Assembly: GCF_000002995.4 (NCBI RefSeq)
Contig: NW_025062478.1
Location: 12,396,001 to 12,460,000 of the forward strand
DNA length: 64,000 nucleotides
Source of the DNA: Brugia malayi
Taxonomy: Eukaryota; Nematoda; Chromadorea; Rhabditida; Onchocercidae
Reading direction: 5' to 3'
Part shown: one piece after another, positions 1 to 11,327 of the stretch
Layout of the letters: each line of letters begins with the position of its first letter
Position numbering within the stretch: the stretch's first letter is position 1
Notes under the pieces: model-generated
What the model saw: the letters and a program-made list of their open reading frames with translations, nothing else
What the model was told of the DNA's origin: nothing
The model's database searches: none
Program-made: the position numbers and the translations under genes

Positions 1-938
1 GCAACGCCAGTGCGCTTTTCGTTTTCTTTTCTTTCAGATTCTTTCATTCCACGCTGCTTTTCTTTTTCTTTTTTTTCATGTTCCTTTAATGTATTTCTCG
101 AACTGGAACTTTCTTGTTTCTTCTTTCTGTCCACTGCTTTTTCTTTTTCTCGTTTATTGGAATTTTCCAGCTCTCTTCGATGACCGCTGCTTTCGTTATC
201 TTTCCGTTTGCTATCACTTGATTCTTGGACAGCATTCAGAACAGTGGCAGATTGTAAACGTTCAAAAATGTCAAAAAGCCTGAAAATACAATTGTTTTGA
301 CGAAAACTAGAAATTTATATTTAATAAGAATTATGACTGAATGCTATTCTATTCTGTACATTCTTCTATTAATAAAAGTGATATGCATTTCATAATATAA
401 ACATATCAAACACATATTAAGGAGCATCAACGGCTAGAAGAACATAAACGACACAAAACCAACCATTCTACAAATCTTTCCGAATTTTTGCCCAGAAAAA
501 GTAACAAATCTTCCTTCATTTGTGTTTTCTCCTTTTTATTTGCAATCATCACCATTATATAGTCCGGTAATTCTTCATCTACATATACACCTAGCTCTTC
601 TAGTTTAGCTTTTATGGCAGCCTGAAAAATATTTAATTTTTACAACACAGTAGTTGTCCCATATTTTGGTATTAACTTTATTAAATAAAAAAAAAAACCT
701 TCGGTTCCCAAAACAATTGAACATTACACAACAGTTCGTACTATAAACAATAACATTTTTTATGAAACCTAAGTCAGCATACAAACAAATCTTAAGTGAA
801 ATAGTTAAGCATAAATCTTCTCAAGTAAAGCAGATTTTATTCAGTGGAATATTCTGAAGAAAATAAAATGTTTAGTCATAATCTGAGAAGAAAACCTACT
901 CGAATTTTCTTCGAAACTTCTGCACTACCACCAGTCAT
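1..938 (-). CDS. ZC3H14 / SUT-2 / Nab2-type nuclear poly(A)-binding protein, N-terminal part (runs off left edge)
   Basis: Three exons are visible. Exon 1 (900-938) encodes 13 residues from the ATG at 938, ending SKKIR. Exon 2 (621 down to about 460 or 455) encodes the conserved N-terminal PWI-like fold, with motifs KAKLEELGVYVDEELPDYIM and LLLFLGKNSERFVEWL that match metazoan ZC3H14. Exon 3 (279 down to the edge) is a charged Lys/Glu/Arg/Ser tail. In this family the C-terminal CCCH fingers bind poly(A) and limit tail length; those fingers would lie beyond the window. A TTTTCAG just 5' of the ATG fits a trans-splice or 5'-UTR acceptor. The exon 2 donor is uncertain: the nearest GT (459) would put a stop at the start of exon 3, while a GT five bases further on keeps the frame open. 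The family call rests on the PWI-like region only, but that match is strong. Confidence 0.87.
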
Positions 939-2620
939 TTATTATAATTATTCCTGAAAACAACAACCATATTAAAAATAATTTTAAGTCAGCAAACATT
1001 TTAAATCTAAAATAATTAAAGGCATGTTTTCTAATAGCAATTAAATATAGTGTACGCAACTGATTTTTGCACCTTAATTTCTACAATTACGAAACTACAT
1101 AAATCTTTTATTTTACTTGCGGTTTAGGTATAAACCAAATGTCAAACGGATGAGCATATACTTTTAGCGCGACGAAACAAAAATGAACGCCAATAGCTCA
1201 GGCGTTCTCAACCTCATAAAATGACAGCTCTCATTAGAATGCAATGTTTACACGACTAGACTTAGTACCCAGTGTTACGGGATGCCCAATGTTACGTGAG
1301 ATAGGCACAATTATAATTATGCGATCTACCGAGATCGTCTTGTGCTCCTCGAACGGGCCATGTACAGTTAAGCTAGAAGTCAAATTTATATATGAGTAAT
1401 CCTTCCACTCTAACTCAAATGTCAAATTGCTCGCATTCAGTACTTCCTCTTAGTTTCACGAGGAAACTTGACCTCACTCTTTTGTAAACGCAAAAACAAA
1501 CTGAAAGAAGCAAAGAAACAATTTTTTTCAGACAGCGTCGTACATTACACTAACGTCACACTTTCCCTTACAAGCCTCTTTGGTTTATTTCACAAATTAA
1601 TTAATTCATCAAAAACTCAAAGACAATCACACCATACTTCAGCAAAATACTCTCAAAGAACACAGTGGTCCGTTAACGTTGCACAATGTCCATGTTAATA
1701 TTAAGCATGCGAAGCACACTTCGCCACGCGCTAGTTTCTCTTCTCCACAATACTTATACTTTTCCCATATTCTTCTCGCTTCTCCATTTTTCTTGTACAA
1801 TGCCTTGTAATTGTAATTAACCGTATGCGCGAGATGCGCTAATGTCGTGGTCCATATTTTCGTTATAGCTTTCAGTTAGTACGGTTTTATTTACGTAAGA
1901 GCATATGATGGTCATTTTAGATAACAATGATCAATGCTGTTAGGAAAAGCATAAGAAGGTAAAGGAAAGAGAAAGAGTGGTGAGTAATCCTTTGAATGTA
2001 ACGCCAATAAAAAATTAAATTTATTACTTATTTTTCCAACAGCTTTATAAAAAAATCATATTTTTTTCACTGTCACCACTATCTCGTGGTATCATTCTCA
2101 TTGACAGCACTGAGTGATGAAGTCGAATGTGTCATTCATTTTTGAAGATCATTTGATTGATGTCATTTTCACGAAATACCTCTTCAAAATCATTATCCCA
2201 GTCATATGGATCGCTTAACTGTCGATTATTCGTAAAATCCTATAGTACATCATATTCTTGAATGAATCTTGTAAAATATACATAAAGTTTTAACTGTATA
2301 TGGGAGTTTTTGCGTACTTGATGAGGTAGCTGATGACATGTAACGTGCTATTTAGACCAGAAACACGCACGTAACTTTTTGCGCTGAATCTTACAATAAA
2401 TTTGAAATTACAAATCAAATTTTATCATTAATACATTGATGAATGAAGAAAACCAACCTAATGTAATCTAACCTAATTTTTGATTAACCTTTGAACTTTG
2501 ACGAATAAAAAAAGCTATACAGTTTGTGCAGATAATTTGAAGCTCATTTTATAGCCATTTCTGCTAGGTTTATACGACTATCGAATGTCTCTTTAAAAGT
2601 ACATCTAAAAAGTTATATTA
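939..2620. other. intergenic, between the kinase 3' end and the ZC3H14 5' end
   Basis: Both flanking genes are on the minus strand. The part at about 1140-1480 is less AT-rich than the rest and probably holds promoter or 5'-UTR sequence for the ZC3H14 gene. Short open frames here lack splice partners or recognisable motifs. I see no RNA gene. Confidence 0.5.
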
Positions 2621-5489
2621 TTAAAAAGAAAAATTCACTAGCATTATATTCTGAAGAGCAATATAGTTTGGTTCATCATTTGCATCCATTGAATGTACAG
2701 CACGTCCAAATTCACGTAAACCTTCACCAACCTTCTCTGTTACACTTTGAAAATCATCTTCTTGCTGAAAGAAAATATTAAATGATTACAAAATGATCTA
2801 ATTGAATTAGTGTAAATTAAAATTAATTACATTGCTACTAGGTAATAGCATAGAATAAGCAATCATAAAAATGTCTTGCTGAAATTTTTATCGCTGAGAA
2901 ATTTTAAACATATTTTCATCTACTTAAAACTATTTACTTTTCAAAATGATATTCTTTTCTCGAATTTCCATCATATAAGAAAAATAAAAAAAACATTGCA
3001 GTTTTCAATTCTAGTCGATATGAAAGAAATTTTTTTTCTCTCAATTCAAACTTACAACAGCTTCTTTCAATGCTTTCACTTCTTTACTTTTTCTTGCTTC
3101 TTTCCACGGTACATAACCAAGAACCATTTCAATTGCCGCATAAAACAAACTTACTAAGTCATCTGATGGTCCTTCAATGAAACGAATTGAAATTTGAACC
3201 TTTCCTTGTTAAATAAACCAATGTATCAGTGATAAAATTAGAAGCGATGACTTCTCACCAAGATCCTTTCCTTCATGTGCCCGTAGGGATGCATAAAGTT
3301 TGGTACCACGAAATCCGCAATCTCGTCTTAGTGGTCGCACTCGACCATTTGGATAGCGGAAACGTCGCGCTAATCCATAATCAACAATCACTAAGCGATG
3401 CTTACTCTGATGTAATTTTATTCATAAATTAGTAGTTTCATTATAAACGCAAGATTGAAGTGAAAAAAAAAAAAGTTTATCAGAAAGGGTACAAATTAAA
3501 GATCAAAATGATTTTGTCTTAGCAAATAACTCAAGATGTTAAGAGTACAAAATAAATGAATTTTAGTTGAGTTAATGATTAAATAATCTAATTAAAGATT
3601 TCTTTTTATTATCTGTTATGTTTTCATTTGTCTCATTCAATTTTTTAGTGTGTTTCTTTATGGATGATCCTAAACTTACGACTTCAGAGAGTCCAAAGCA
3701 CAAATTATGTGGTTTAATATCTCGATGAATATAACCGATCTGATGGATATCTCGCAATCCTGCTATTCCCTGCAGCGGATGAAACAAATTGTTTATGGAG
3801 ATGTTCTTTTGTTGTTTGAACTATAAAATCAGGATAACAAATATAAATGTGCCTTTTCAATTTAATATTAGCTAATAGTTACATGTGGTGATTTTATTTT
3901 AAAAAGCTGCAAATATTTGCAACTTAAATAGCAACTACATGCCAGTTTCAGACTAATTATAACACATTAATTAGCCAAGTAAATGTTTATAAACAATTTA
4001 TTACCTTTCATGGTCCTTCATTATTCACTTATCAATTGATGGAAAAGGGATATTGAATTTAAAGAATTCTTGTAGAATAATTACAGATAGTAACAACCTG
4101 AATGGAAGTATATACGTTAAATCACTTAACGAATATATGCTTAAACCTGTATGACAATGCGAGCCATAGTTGAACGTGAAAAACGTTTAAGCGGACTTTG
4201 CTTTCTAATATCATTTACATTCTGTGATAATAATTGCATAATTATATAATTAACTCTGTTTGTGGAGCCACTTCCCCAAAGAAGTGGAACATGTGCTCTT
4301 CCTTGTAATCGAAGTAATACCTATTAAAAGTAATGAAGTAATGAAAAGTAATTTGCAAAAAAAAGAAAAAAAAAAAAAAAGAATAATACAGGATTATAAT
4401 CACTAACTTAAATACTTAAAATAATACATGAACATTGTTAACGACTTAGATACCAGAAAAAAAAAAGAGGAGAATAGAGAAAGAAAAAAGTTCTTTGAAA
4501 AAAAGAAGTACTTTTTGTTCTAAAATCATTCGTTTAGCCACTTTTCCTCTTCTCATTTTTGGTTCTGTTTTTATGGCTACTCCTTTCAATTCTTCACCTC
4601 TATTATCTACAGCAAAAAAAATTTGTCCATATCCACCACGACCTATGAGACCCTATAAATAATATGCAAATATTTTCTATGAATCATTACAATTTTATTA
4701 TCATTTTGAAATGTCTTTTTGTTATTCAAAACTTGCATGCAATGTTTGCTTTCTACTAATGATGATCAAACAACTTTGACAATCAAAAATTTTAACTAGC
4801 AGAATTAAATGACGGTACTTAATGATATCTTAAAAGTAACATCGATATTCATTCATTTTTTGCATCACTTAACTAGCCACTCAGTTGAACTATTGAAACT
4901 TTTATAGATACCTTTGCTTGGTCTATTTAAAAGTTTTATTGCGAATAAAAGCATACGCTTATAATCCATCGTTCTGCGACAATGTCACCAATTCTAAACA
5001 ATGGTACTGTTGCATTTCGTTTCTTTAATTTCGGATAAAGACGTGCAAGGCCGCTGGAAATTCATGTGTATTACTTATAAATACACTCATCTGTCAACAC
5101 TTTATTCTATCGCTAAGGAATTTTAAATTTATGAGAAAATATTTTGGAATTGATAGTCTCATATTATCATTGTTATGACTTTGCTGTCCTAACATTTCTG
5201 TTAGTTCAAGATGTTAGAGGAGAATAAATAGGAATAATAGAAAGAAGGAGTAACTAATGAAGTTTGTTAGCTAAAACTCCAGTATTTCATTTTCAGCTAG
5301 CTGTAATTAGGATTCTAAAAAATGTGCTCTCGAGATATCCCGATGAGGATAAAACTACATCTCATAAAGTTTCTCATCTCGTAAAACCTTTACGATTTCA
5401 TCAATGATGTGAAATACAAACACTGGTATGTTTTGCGATACGTATGTTGACGTCTGTGTAGCATTTGTTTCTGAAGTACCTGCCATCAT
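2621..5489 (-). CDS. tau-tubulin-kinase-like (TTBKL, CK1 superfamily) protein kinase
   Basis: Eight exons splice in frame: 5422-5489, 4957-5053, 4512-4652, 4147-4320, 3680-3769, 3259-3406, 3056-3171 and 2621-2764, giving about 325 residues. Kinase motifs appear in order: glycine loop GRGGYGQIFFA, catalytic lysine in VAIKTEPK, the C-lobe sequence NVNDIR then ARIVIQ, catalytic loop HRDIKPHN, metal-binding DYG in place of DFG, GFRGTKLYASLRAHEGKDLG where other kinases have APE, and SDDLVSLFYAAIEMVLGYVPW. The region from GFRGT onward is diagnostic of the TTBK branch. The protein ends soon after the kinase domain, like the many short nematode TTBK-like kinases, and lacks the long tail of vertebrate TTBK1/2. 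Such kinases phosphorylate Ser/Thr in cytosolic or sperm substrates; the substrate here is unknown. Exon 1 is the least certain exon: the start ATG at 5489 is inferred from phase. Confidence 0.88.
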
Positions 5490-8400
5490 ATGTGCAATAA
5501 ATCACCACTTCTAGCTATTGTCACATTAACCTTCTTTAAAAACAACCAATCATATTAAAAATGATCAAAAATACAATTATCTTTGTTTTTATTCCTAATT
5601 CTTACAATTAGAAAATTTACATTTGATTAGCATAAACCAAAGGTACAAAGGTACATTAATCAAAGATTAGCATTATTATATGGGATTATATGATAAGTAA
5701 CATTACCATACCACTTTTTAGCTATTGTTCAATGAATAAGCTACTTTACAGCTACTTTTAAAAAGAAGTTTACTCTATAACTTGAGGTAGTAGAATTGAA
5801 TTTTGAACATGTTAGTTCTTGATACATTAAGGTAACTCTTCTGCAGTTTATTAAATCAAGAATATGATGAATATTTTAATATTGAATGTGATGTTCAATA
5901 GTGATATGATTCATTAATGGTTTATATCTCATAGGAAATGAGATTTTCTCAAGCCAAACATAATAACAGAGATAAAGATGATGGCTGAGGATACATTTAA
6001 CTCTAATGATATGTCATTAACTGGAAACTTCAAAACGAGAGCAAAATGTGATAACAATTATCACTATACAGATTTCATTGTTGTCATAAACAATTTGGTG
6101 CTATGTAAGAAGCATTTCTGAGTCGTAAGTTTGAGTTAAATCTTCGATAAACCATATCAGTTATATGACGATCAGCTCGTATTGCAGCATTTATGACGAA
6201 TAGTAGTAACAAGTTGCAAATTTTGCGAGTTACCGAATCATAAATCGATAGATAGACGAAATTAGTGCTAGTTGATAGGAGTGAACTCATAGTGATGCAA
6301 TCCCAGTGGAAGAAGTGCAGGTGTTAGAAACGGTTGAATTGAAAATGATAGTTGAATCATTAATTGTATGAAGAAGAAACTCTTATGATATACTATAAAA
6401 AGTTGAAAATTTTGTAATGCTCCTGGTTCATGTGTCTAATATGATAACAATATATGTTGAAGAACTATGAACATTAATATGGTCTGCAGGAAACTTAATT
6501 TACCGCCAATTATGGTATTCTTTTCATATCAATGATATCAACTGATAATGATATTAAATTGTTATTAGAACATGCCCGTATCTAATGATTCCTACTTTTT
6601 TATTCAAATTAAATTACATAGTGTAAATATTTGTAGGTAAAAGTAAAGCAAAGAAGTAGAACAGTTACTGTTCATATTAGAATGTTTTTATGTACTACAT
6701 CATTGCTCTCAATGATATTTTCATCTTCTGAGAAGAGGAATTAATTCTCGAAAATTCATTAATAATCATTTATGTTGTGTAGGAATAACAATGCACAAAT
6801 TTATATTTGAATCCATATTATATATAAAACAATAATCGAGATCGTGATCAGAAGCTAATGTTAATATAATGAAGAGGAGATACGTAATGCAAGAATGACA
6901 GCAAGTACTGACATACAAATTTTTTCAGAGTTTAAAAATTGAAGAAAAAAAGTAAGAAAATGTTTATTATCAAATGCCATTTTGCACGTTCAATACGAGA
7001 AATGAAAATGATCCGGCAGTATTCGACTGTTCGATGAAATGAAGTTTTGATGAAATGTTCCACTTTAAAAAAGGCCTAATTCGAAAACATTTGAAATAAC
7101 TGTTCATTTCATATTATTTCATGTTATCAACCAGAAAAAACTTTCTGTTATATGTACAAGAGAGAGTATAAATTTTGTTTTGAATTAATGAATCAAAGTA
7201 GAGCAGATAATAATAAACAAAAGTGCTACGGAAATTCATCCAAGGTCAGAGAGCAGCTTCACATGGTGCTTCGAATATCATTTTCAATACAACAAAGTGT
7301 ACTTATCAACGAAGAACACATATGAAGCTACTGACCGTCCTGGCTTTTGAGATGCTCAAGGGAATAATAAAGATTAAAGGGTTAAACAAAAAGGAAATTA
7401 TGATATTAACTGATAAAACATACAGTTTAAATGTGAATATTAGGATAAAAAGTAGGAAATGAGCAGACTAATACCAACAATACTCTTTTTTCCGTTAGTT
7501 TTGAGTAGAAACACGTATACAATGGAAAGAAATTACAGCAAAAGAACAAAAAGTCTGCAATTACAAATCTTTGAAATTATCTCATAGGTAATAACAAAAG
7601 TAAAAAGTAAAAGTACTTTTATCTTTTGTAGCACTTTTATCATTAAAATCTTTCACTTCTCTATATTCGTCTATTTTGCCCACAATTTGTACTTCAAAAA
7701 CAAAGCAAAAGCGAACTACTGATCATTGTTAATCTTCTGTAGCTTTTGAAATTATCTCACAAGTATAATATCAAAAGTAAAAGCTATTATGTTGCAGGGT
7801 TAGATTTATTAATCGTATCATGAAAGAGAGCAAGAATTATTTTAATCTACGTCATAATATGATGGCACTTAAAAGTTTTTCAAATTCGCGCGAATTCCTT
7901 GGTCACTATAACAGTATCCATGAGATGCTATTGTAACGATGAATTATATCTCAGGTTTACCTTTTTTAGTGTTAGCTCTACATATCGCAGAAAATCACTT
8001 GGTGACATAGGCTATCAACGGACTATATACGACCTTTTGCAAACTAAATTCAGTACTGCCTGAACCTCATATATCCAAGAAATGGCTTTCAGTGCTTTGG
8101 ATTATCGTGAGCATGGCAACAGCAAGTCAGTACAATGTGATATTTACACAGCAACCAAACATGATGATGCTAGAGCACTACAAATCTAGCTTTCTGAAGT
8201 AGATATAGAATAATCCTTATTCTCAAACTCATCATCCTATTACATTTATGTAAAAAAACTTGACTTTTGTTCAGCAACTGATATGATCGTTCTGAAAATT
8301 TTGAAAAAATTACGTTGAATTAAATTAGTTCAAATCATATTAATTTGGGAATTTCATCAGGTTTATCTGTGAGTCTAAAAATTAAGATAGAAATGCAGAA

Positions 8401-11327
8401 TAAACCATCATAACACTGTACAGTGTGTTACAACGGTACTGTAACTATCAATGATATAGTTAGTAGTATCAATGGTATTGAAGAAATGTGAGAATTCAGT
8501 ATTCGTAACCGCTTCTTTCACAGTAATCTAAGTAATAATTAGATTTTTTTTTGGGACCAACATAGTTAATATTAATAATTAATTATAGTTTAAATGCACC
8601 AATCTTTCATCGTTTCTTATCGTACAAGACTAGTAAACACGTCCGTGAAACACACGTAACCGTATCAGCTCAGAAAACAACTACAACTCTGCCATAAACG
8701 AAAACCGACCTAACACAACCCATACAATTAGGGAAATACTACGCAGACTTTTACCGTTGCCGCATCTTACGTCCGTGTATGAGTCGTTCTGAAAAGTCAT
8801 CGTCTCAGTCCTGCAAAAAAAAATCTAAATGGCTGAGAGTTTTTTCTACTGGTGATACAAGAAGGATAGATACTTTAGTTTACGTGGCGCATTTCTTATT
8901 CTAGTTCACGTGACGCATTCTTCCATATGACTTAACGATAATTATTTAGAGTAATGTGAAGTAGATGAAAGAGACGTGAGATATATGAGTAATCTACAAG
9001 TAAGTAAATGCTTTAGATAGGTATATATTATACTTTAGATAGGTATATAATTTCCCTCTTGGTATATTTAAGGAGTACTGGAAGATTTTTGCCTTTTGAT
9101 CAGAATAAGATGCACATCTAATCTGTAGATTAAAAAGGTAATAAAGTAATAACTTAGGTACCTTATTGTGAAGAAATACTTGTCAGTTTAGTTTGCACTT
9201 TTTTTTTTTTTTTTTTAAATGAGGAAACAGAATATTGAGAGTTAAATGATTAGTTATCATTTCCATATTAGCTTCCTCTTCCATACCTATTCAGAATCAA
9301 AGTTATTATTCGCGCTTTACATTTATTCTCTTAAACACAGCAATTTGTTAGAACAACTATTTCTTAATTAAATCCTAGTTTGAGAATTTGATCAAGACTT
9401 TTATCCAAGGAATTTTAATTCTTTAATAGAAAGGATATCTATAAATGATAAAGTTTACCATCAGCCCTAATTTCTGATTCCATCTGACTTATTCATTCCC
9501 TTCGGCTTTCATGAAAATGACAAATTCATGGACTAAGTATGAAATATGTAAAAAGCAGTCATAATGCTAACCACTGCTAAGCATTTTATCTAAGGAACTG
9601 TAAGTCGCTAAAATTCTTTATAATAATTTTTATGGAAATTAATTGATTAGAAATCCGATTGTATTAGTGAGATATTTCCAGAATGAAATATCAAATTTCC
9701 TAATAAAAAAAGAGAAAGGGAAGAGGTGGTTGATACATATTGTAGCACTGCCATAGAAACCTTTCAATGTTAGATGAATGGAGTTATATTATCCAGGTAT
9801 GATAATATGTTTGTGCATCATTATTGAATGTGCAAGGATAGTTGGAGAGCCAATAGCCCAGTTCTTGGCCTATGCAAGACAGGTTGATGTATGTCTAACA
9901 AGTAAGTATCTTTGTATGTATGGCTGGGTGGGGTACATATTGGTCACACTGACCCCGCATATAGGATGCATGTTACATCGGTAAATGCCTTATGCTTGGC
10001 CTCATTCGTCTGCACCCTTACATTTGTGTTTGACAAATCGATTGCTGGTTTATAGTTAATACAATACTCTCGATATCCATAGGAGCCTACACTGATCGCT
10101 CAGTGAAAGTACCATTGAGCAATGGATATAATGAAAGTTAATATGTGACAGCAAGGTGTTCGTTCTAGTCAGGAAACTCACCTGGTGATGATGAATGCAC
10201 CACCGCCAAAGTTTACCTTTCCCCTGGACAAGAACGCAATGTAGATGGACAGATACTGTTTTGCTTCACCTGTTCAACGGTCCACTAGTATTCCTGACTA
10301 CAATGAACGTCTTGCCGTCACATGCTTTCATTGATCAGATGATACTTAACCATATCAAATTTCATATGAGGTAAACATTGTGTCATTCCTTTTTCTTTCA
10401 TTCCTCTCATTTCTTTTATTGTATGATTTCTTCCTTCCTGTTTTCTTTTTTTGTCTAGTTGAGTTAATCAATCTCAAGACCTCGAAATCATCATGACATT
10501 TGAATTAGTAAATGAATCGAAACAACTTCATTCGTGGATAAAAATGCATAGAAATACATAAGTAAACAACAGTAAAATAAATAAACAGTTTCCTGCCTCG
10601 TTTGATCATATTTCAAAGACACATGCATACACGCGTAAAGGGAACTCCATTCAATGTATTATGCCCGTAATATACTTGAGAGAAAGAAAAATGAAATATA
10701 CGATAGATAAAATGAGAAGAAATATTTCGAAAACATCTAGTGAAAAAACACCACTTGAACAGCTAGCTTCTTCCGAACAAACTAGAATGTGAAAGAAAAT
10801 TCTACAGTGAAAGGGAGAGAAAGAGAGAAATGAGGTACCAGTAATAAATTACGTAAGGGAATTAAGATCTTAACAAAAGTGTAACTAAATACTATGAGCG
10901 TCTCACTATTGCAATTGAACCTAAAAAACGTGGAAAAAGGCAAAAACTAAACAATAGTAGGCTCGAACAACACATAAAGAATTAGGATGCATGCGATACC
11001 CTCCAATTTCCTAAAAAGGTACATTGTAGCGTCGAAAAACAAGTAAATTAACGCCAGCAGGCAAAGTAAACTGAAAAAAAGAAGCTATTAATTATGGTGA
11101 AGTTCCGGTAAAGTTTCGAAACATCAAACTTGTCACATAACTATCTCGCAGTATTTGATGTTTGAAAATAGAAATAATGTTGTCATGGTGACAGAGACAG
11201 TAAAAAATCTTACTTTTCTTTGCAGAAAGACTACACTTAGTGATTACACTACTGCACTTTTATCATTGGTGTATAATTAGTACAAACAAAATTATGCAAT
11301 GTGAATGAAACTCAGGAAGGAAATGCA
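5490..11327. other. 5.8-kb gap with no convincing gene
   Basis: This lies between the kinase start and the EDRF1 stop. It is mostly AT-rich with many stops in all frames. Two pockets are clearly less AT-rich: about 8630-8810, which looks like a promoter or 5'-UTR, and about 9720-10380, which contains an inverted repeat and two short open frames on the plus strand. One open frame (9778-9984) has a splice-donor-like GTAAGTAT inside it. A far 5' exon of the kinase gene or a non-coding RNA could sit here, but I cannot support either. Confidence 0.4.
10143..10323 (+). repeat. fold-back: 33-bp imperfect inverted repeat with 115-base loop
   Basis: The left arm is 10143-10175 (starts ATGTGACAGCAAGG) and the right arm is 10291-10323 (ends TTGCCGTCACAT). 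Comparing the left arm with the reverse complement of the right gives 28 identities in 33. In a plus-strand transcript, three of the five differences become G-U pairs. The loop contains a smaller GGTG...CACC hairpin. No target-site duplication is evident, so it is unclear whether this is a decayed fold-back or MITE-like element or a structured RNA. Confidence 0.6.

Noticed and set aside
3229..3432. Plus-strand open frame opposite the kinase activation-loop exon
   Set aside because: It is the antisense shadow of a well-supported minus-strand exon.
9180..9240. Poly(T) tracts here and elsewhere as retroposon tails
   Set aside because: A and T homopolymers are scattered throughout introns and gaps without target-site duplications or adjacent element bodies.
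5490..11327. Wolbachia or other bacterial insertion in the gene desert
   Set aside because: I looked for bacterial-style long frames or recognisable protein pieces and found none. A BLASTX search would be needed to exclude decayed fragments.
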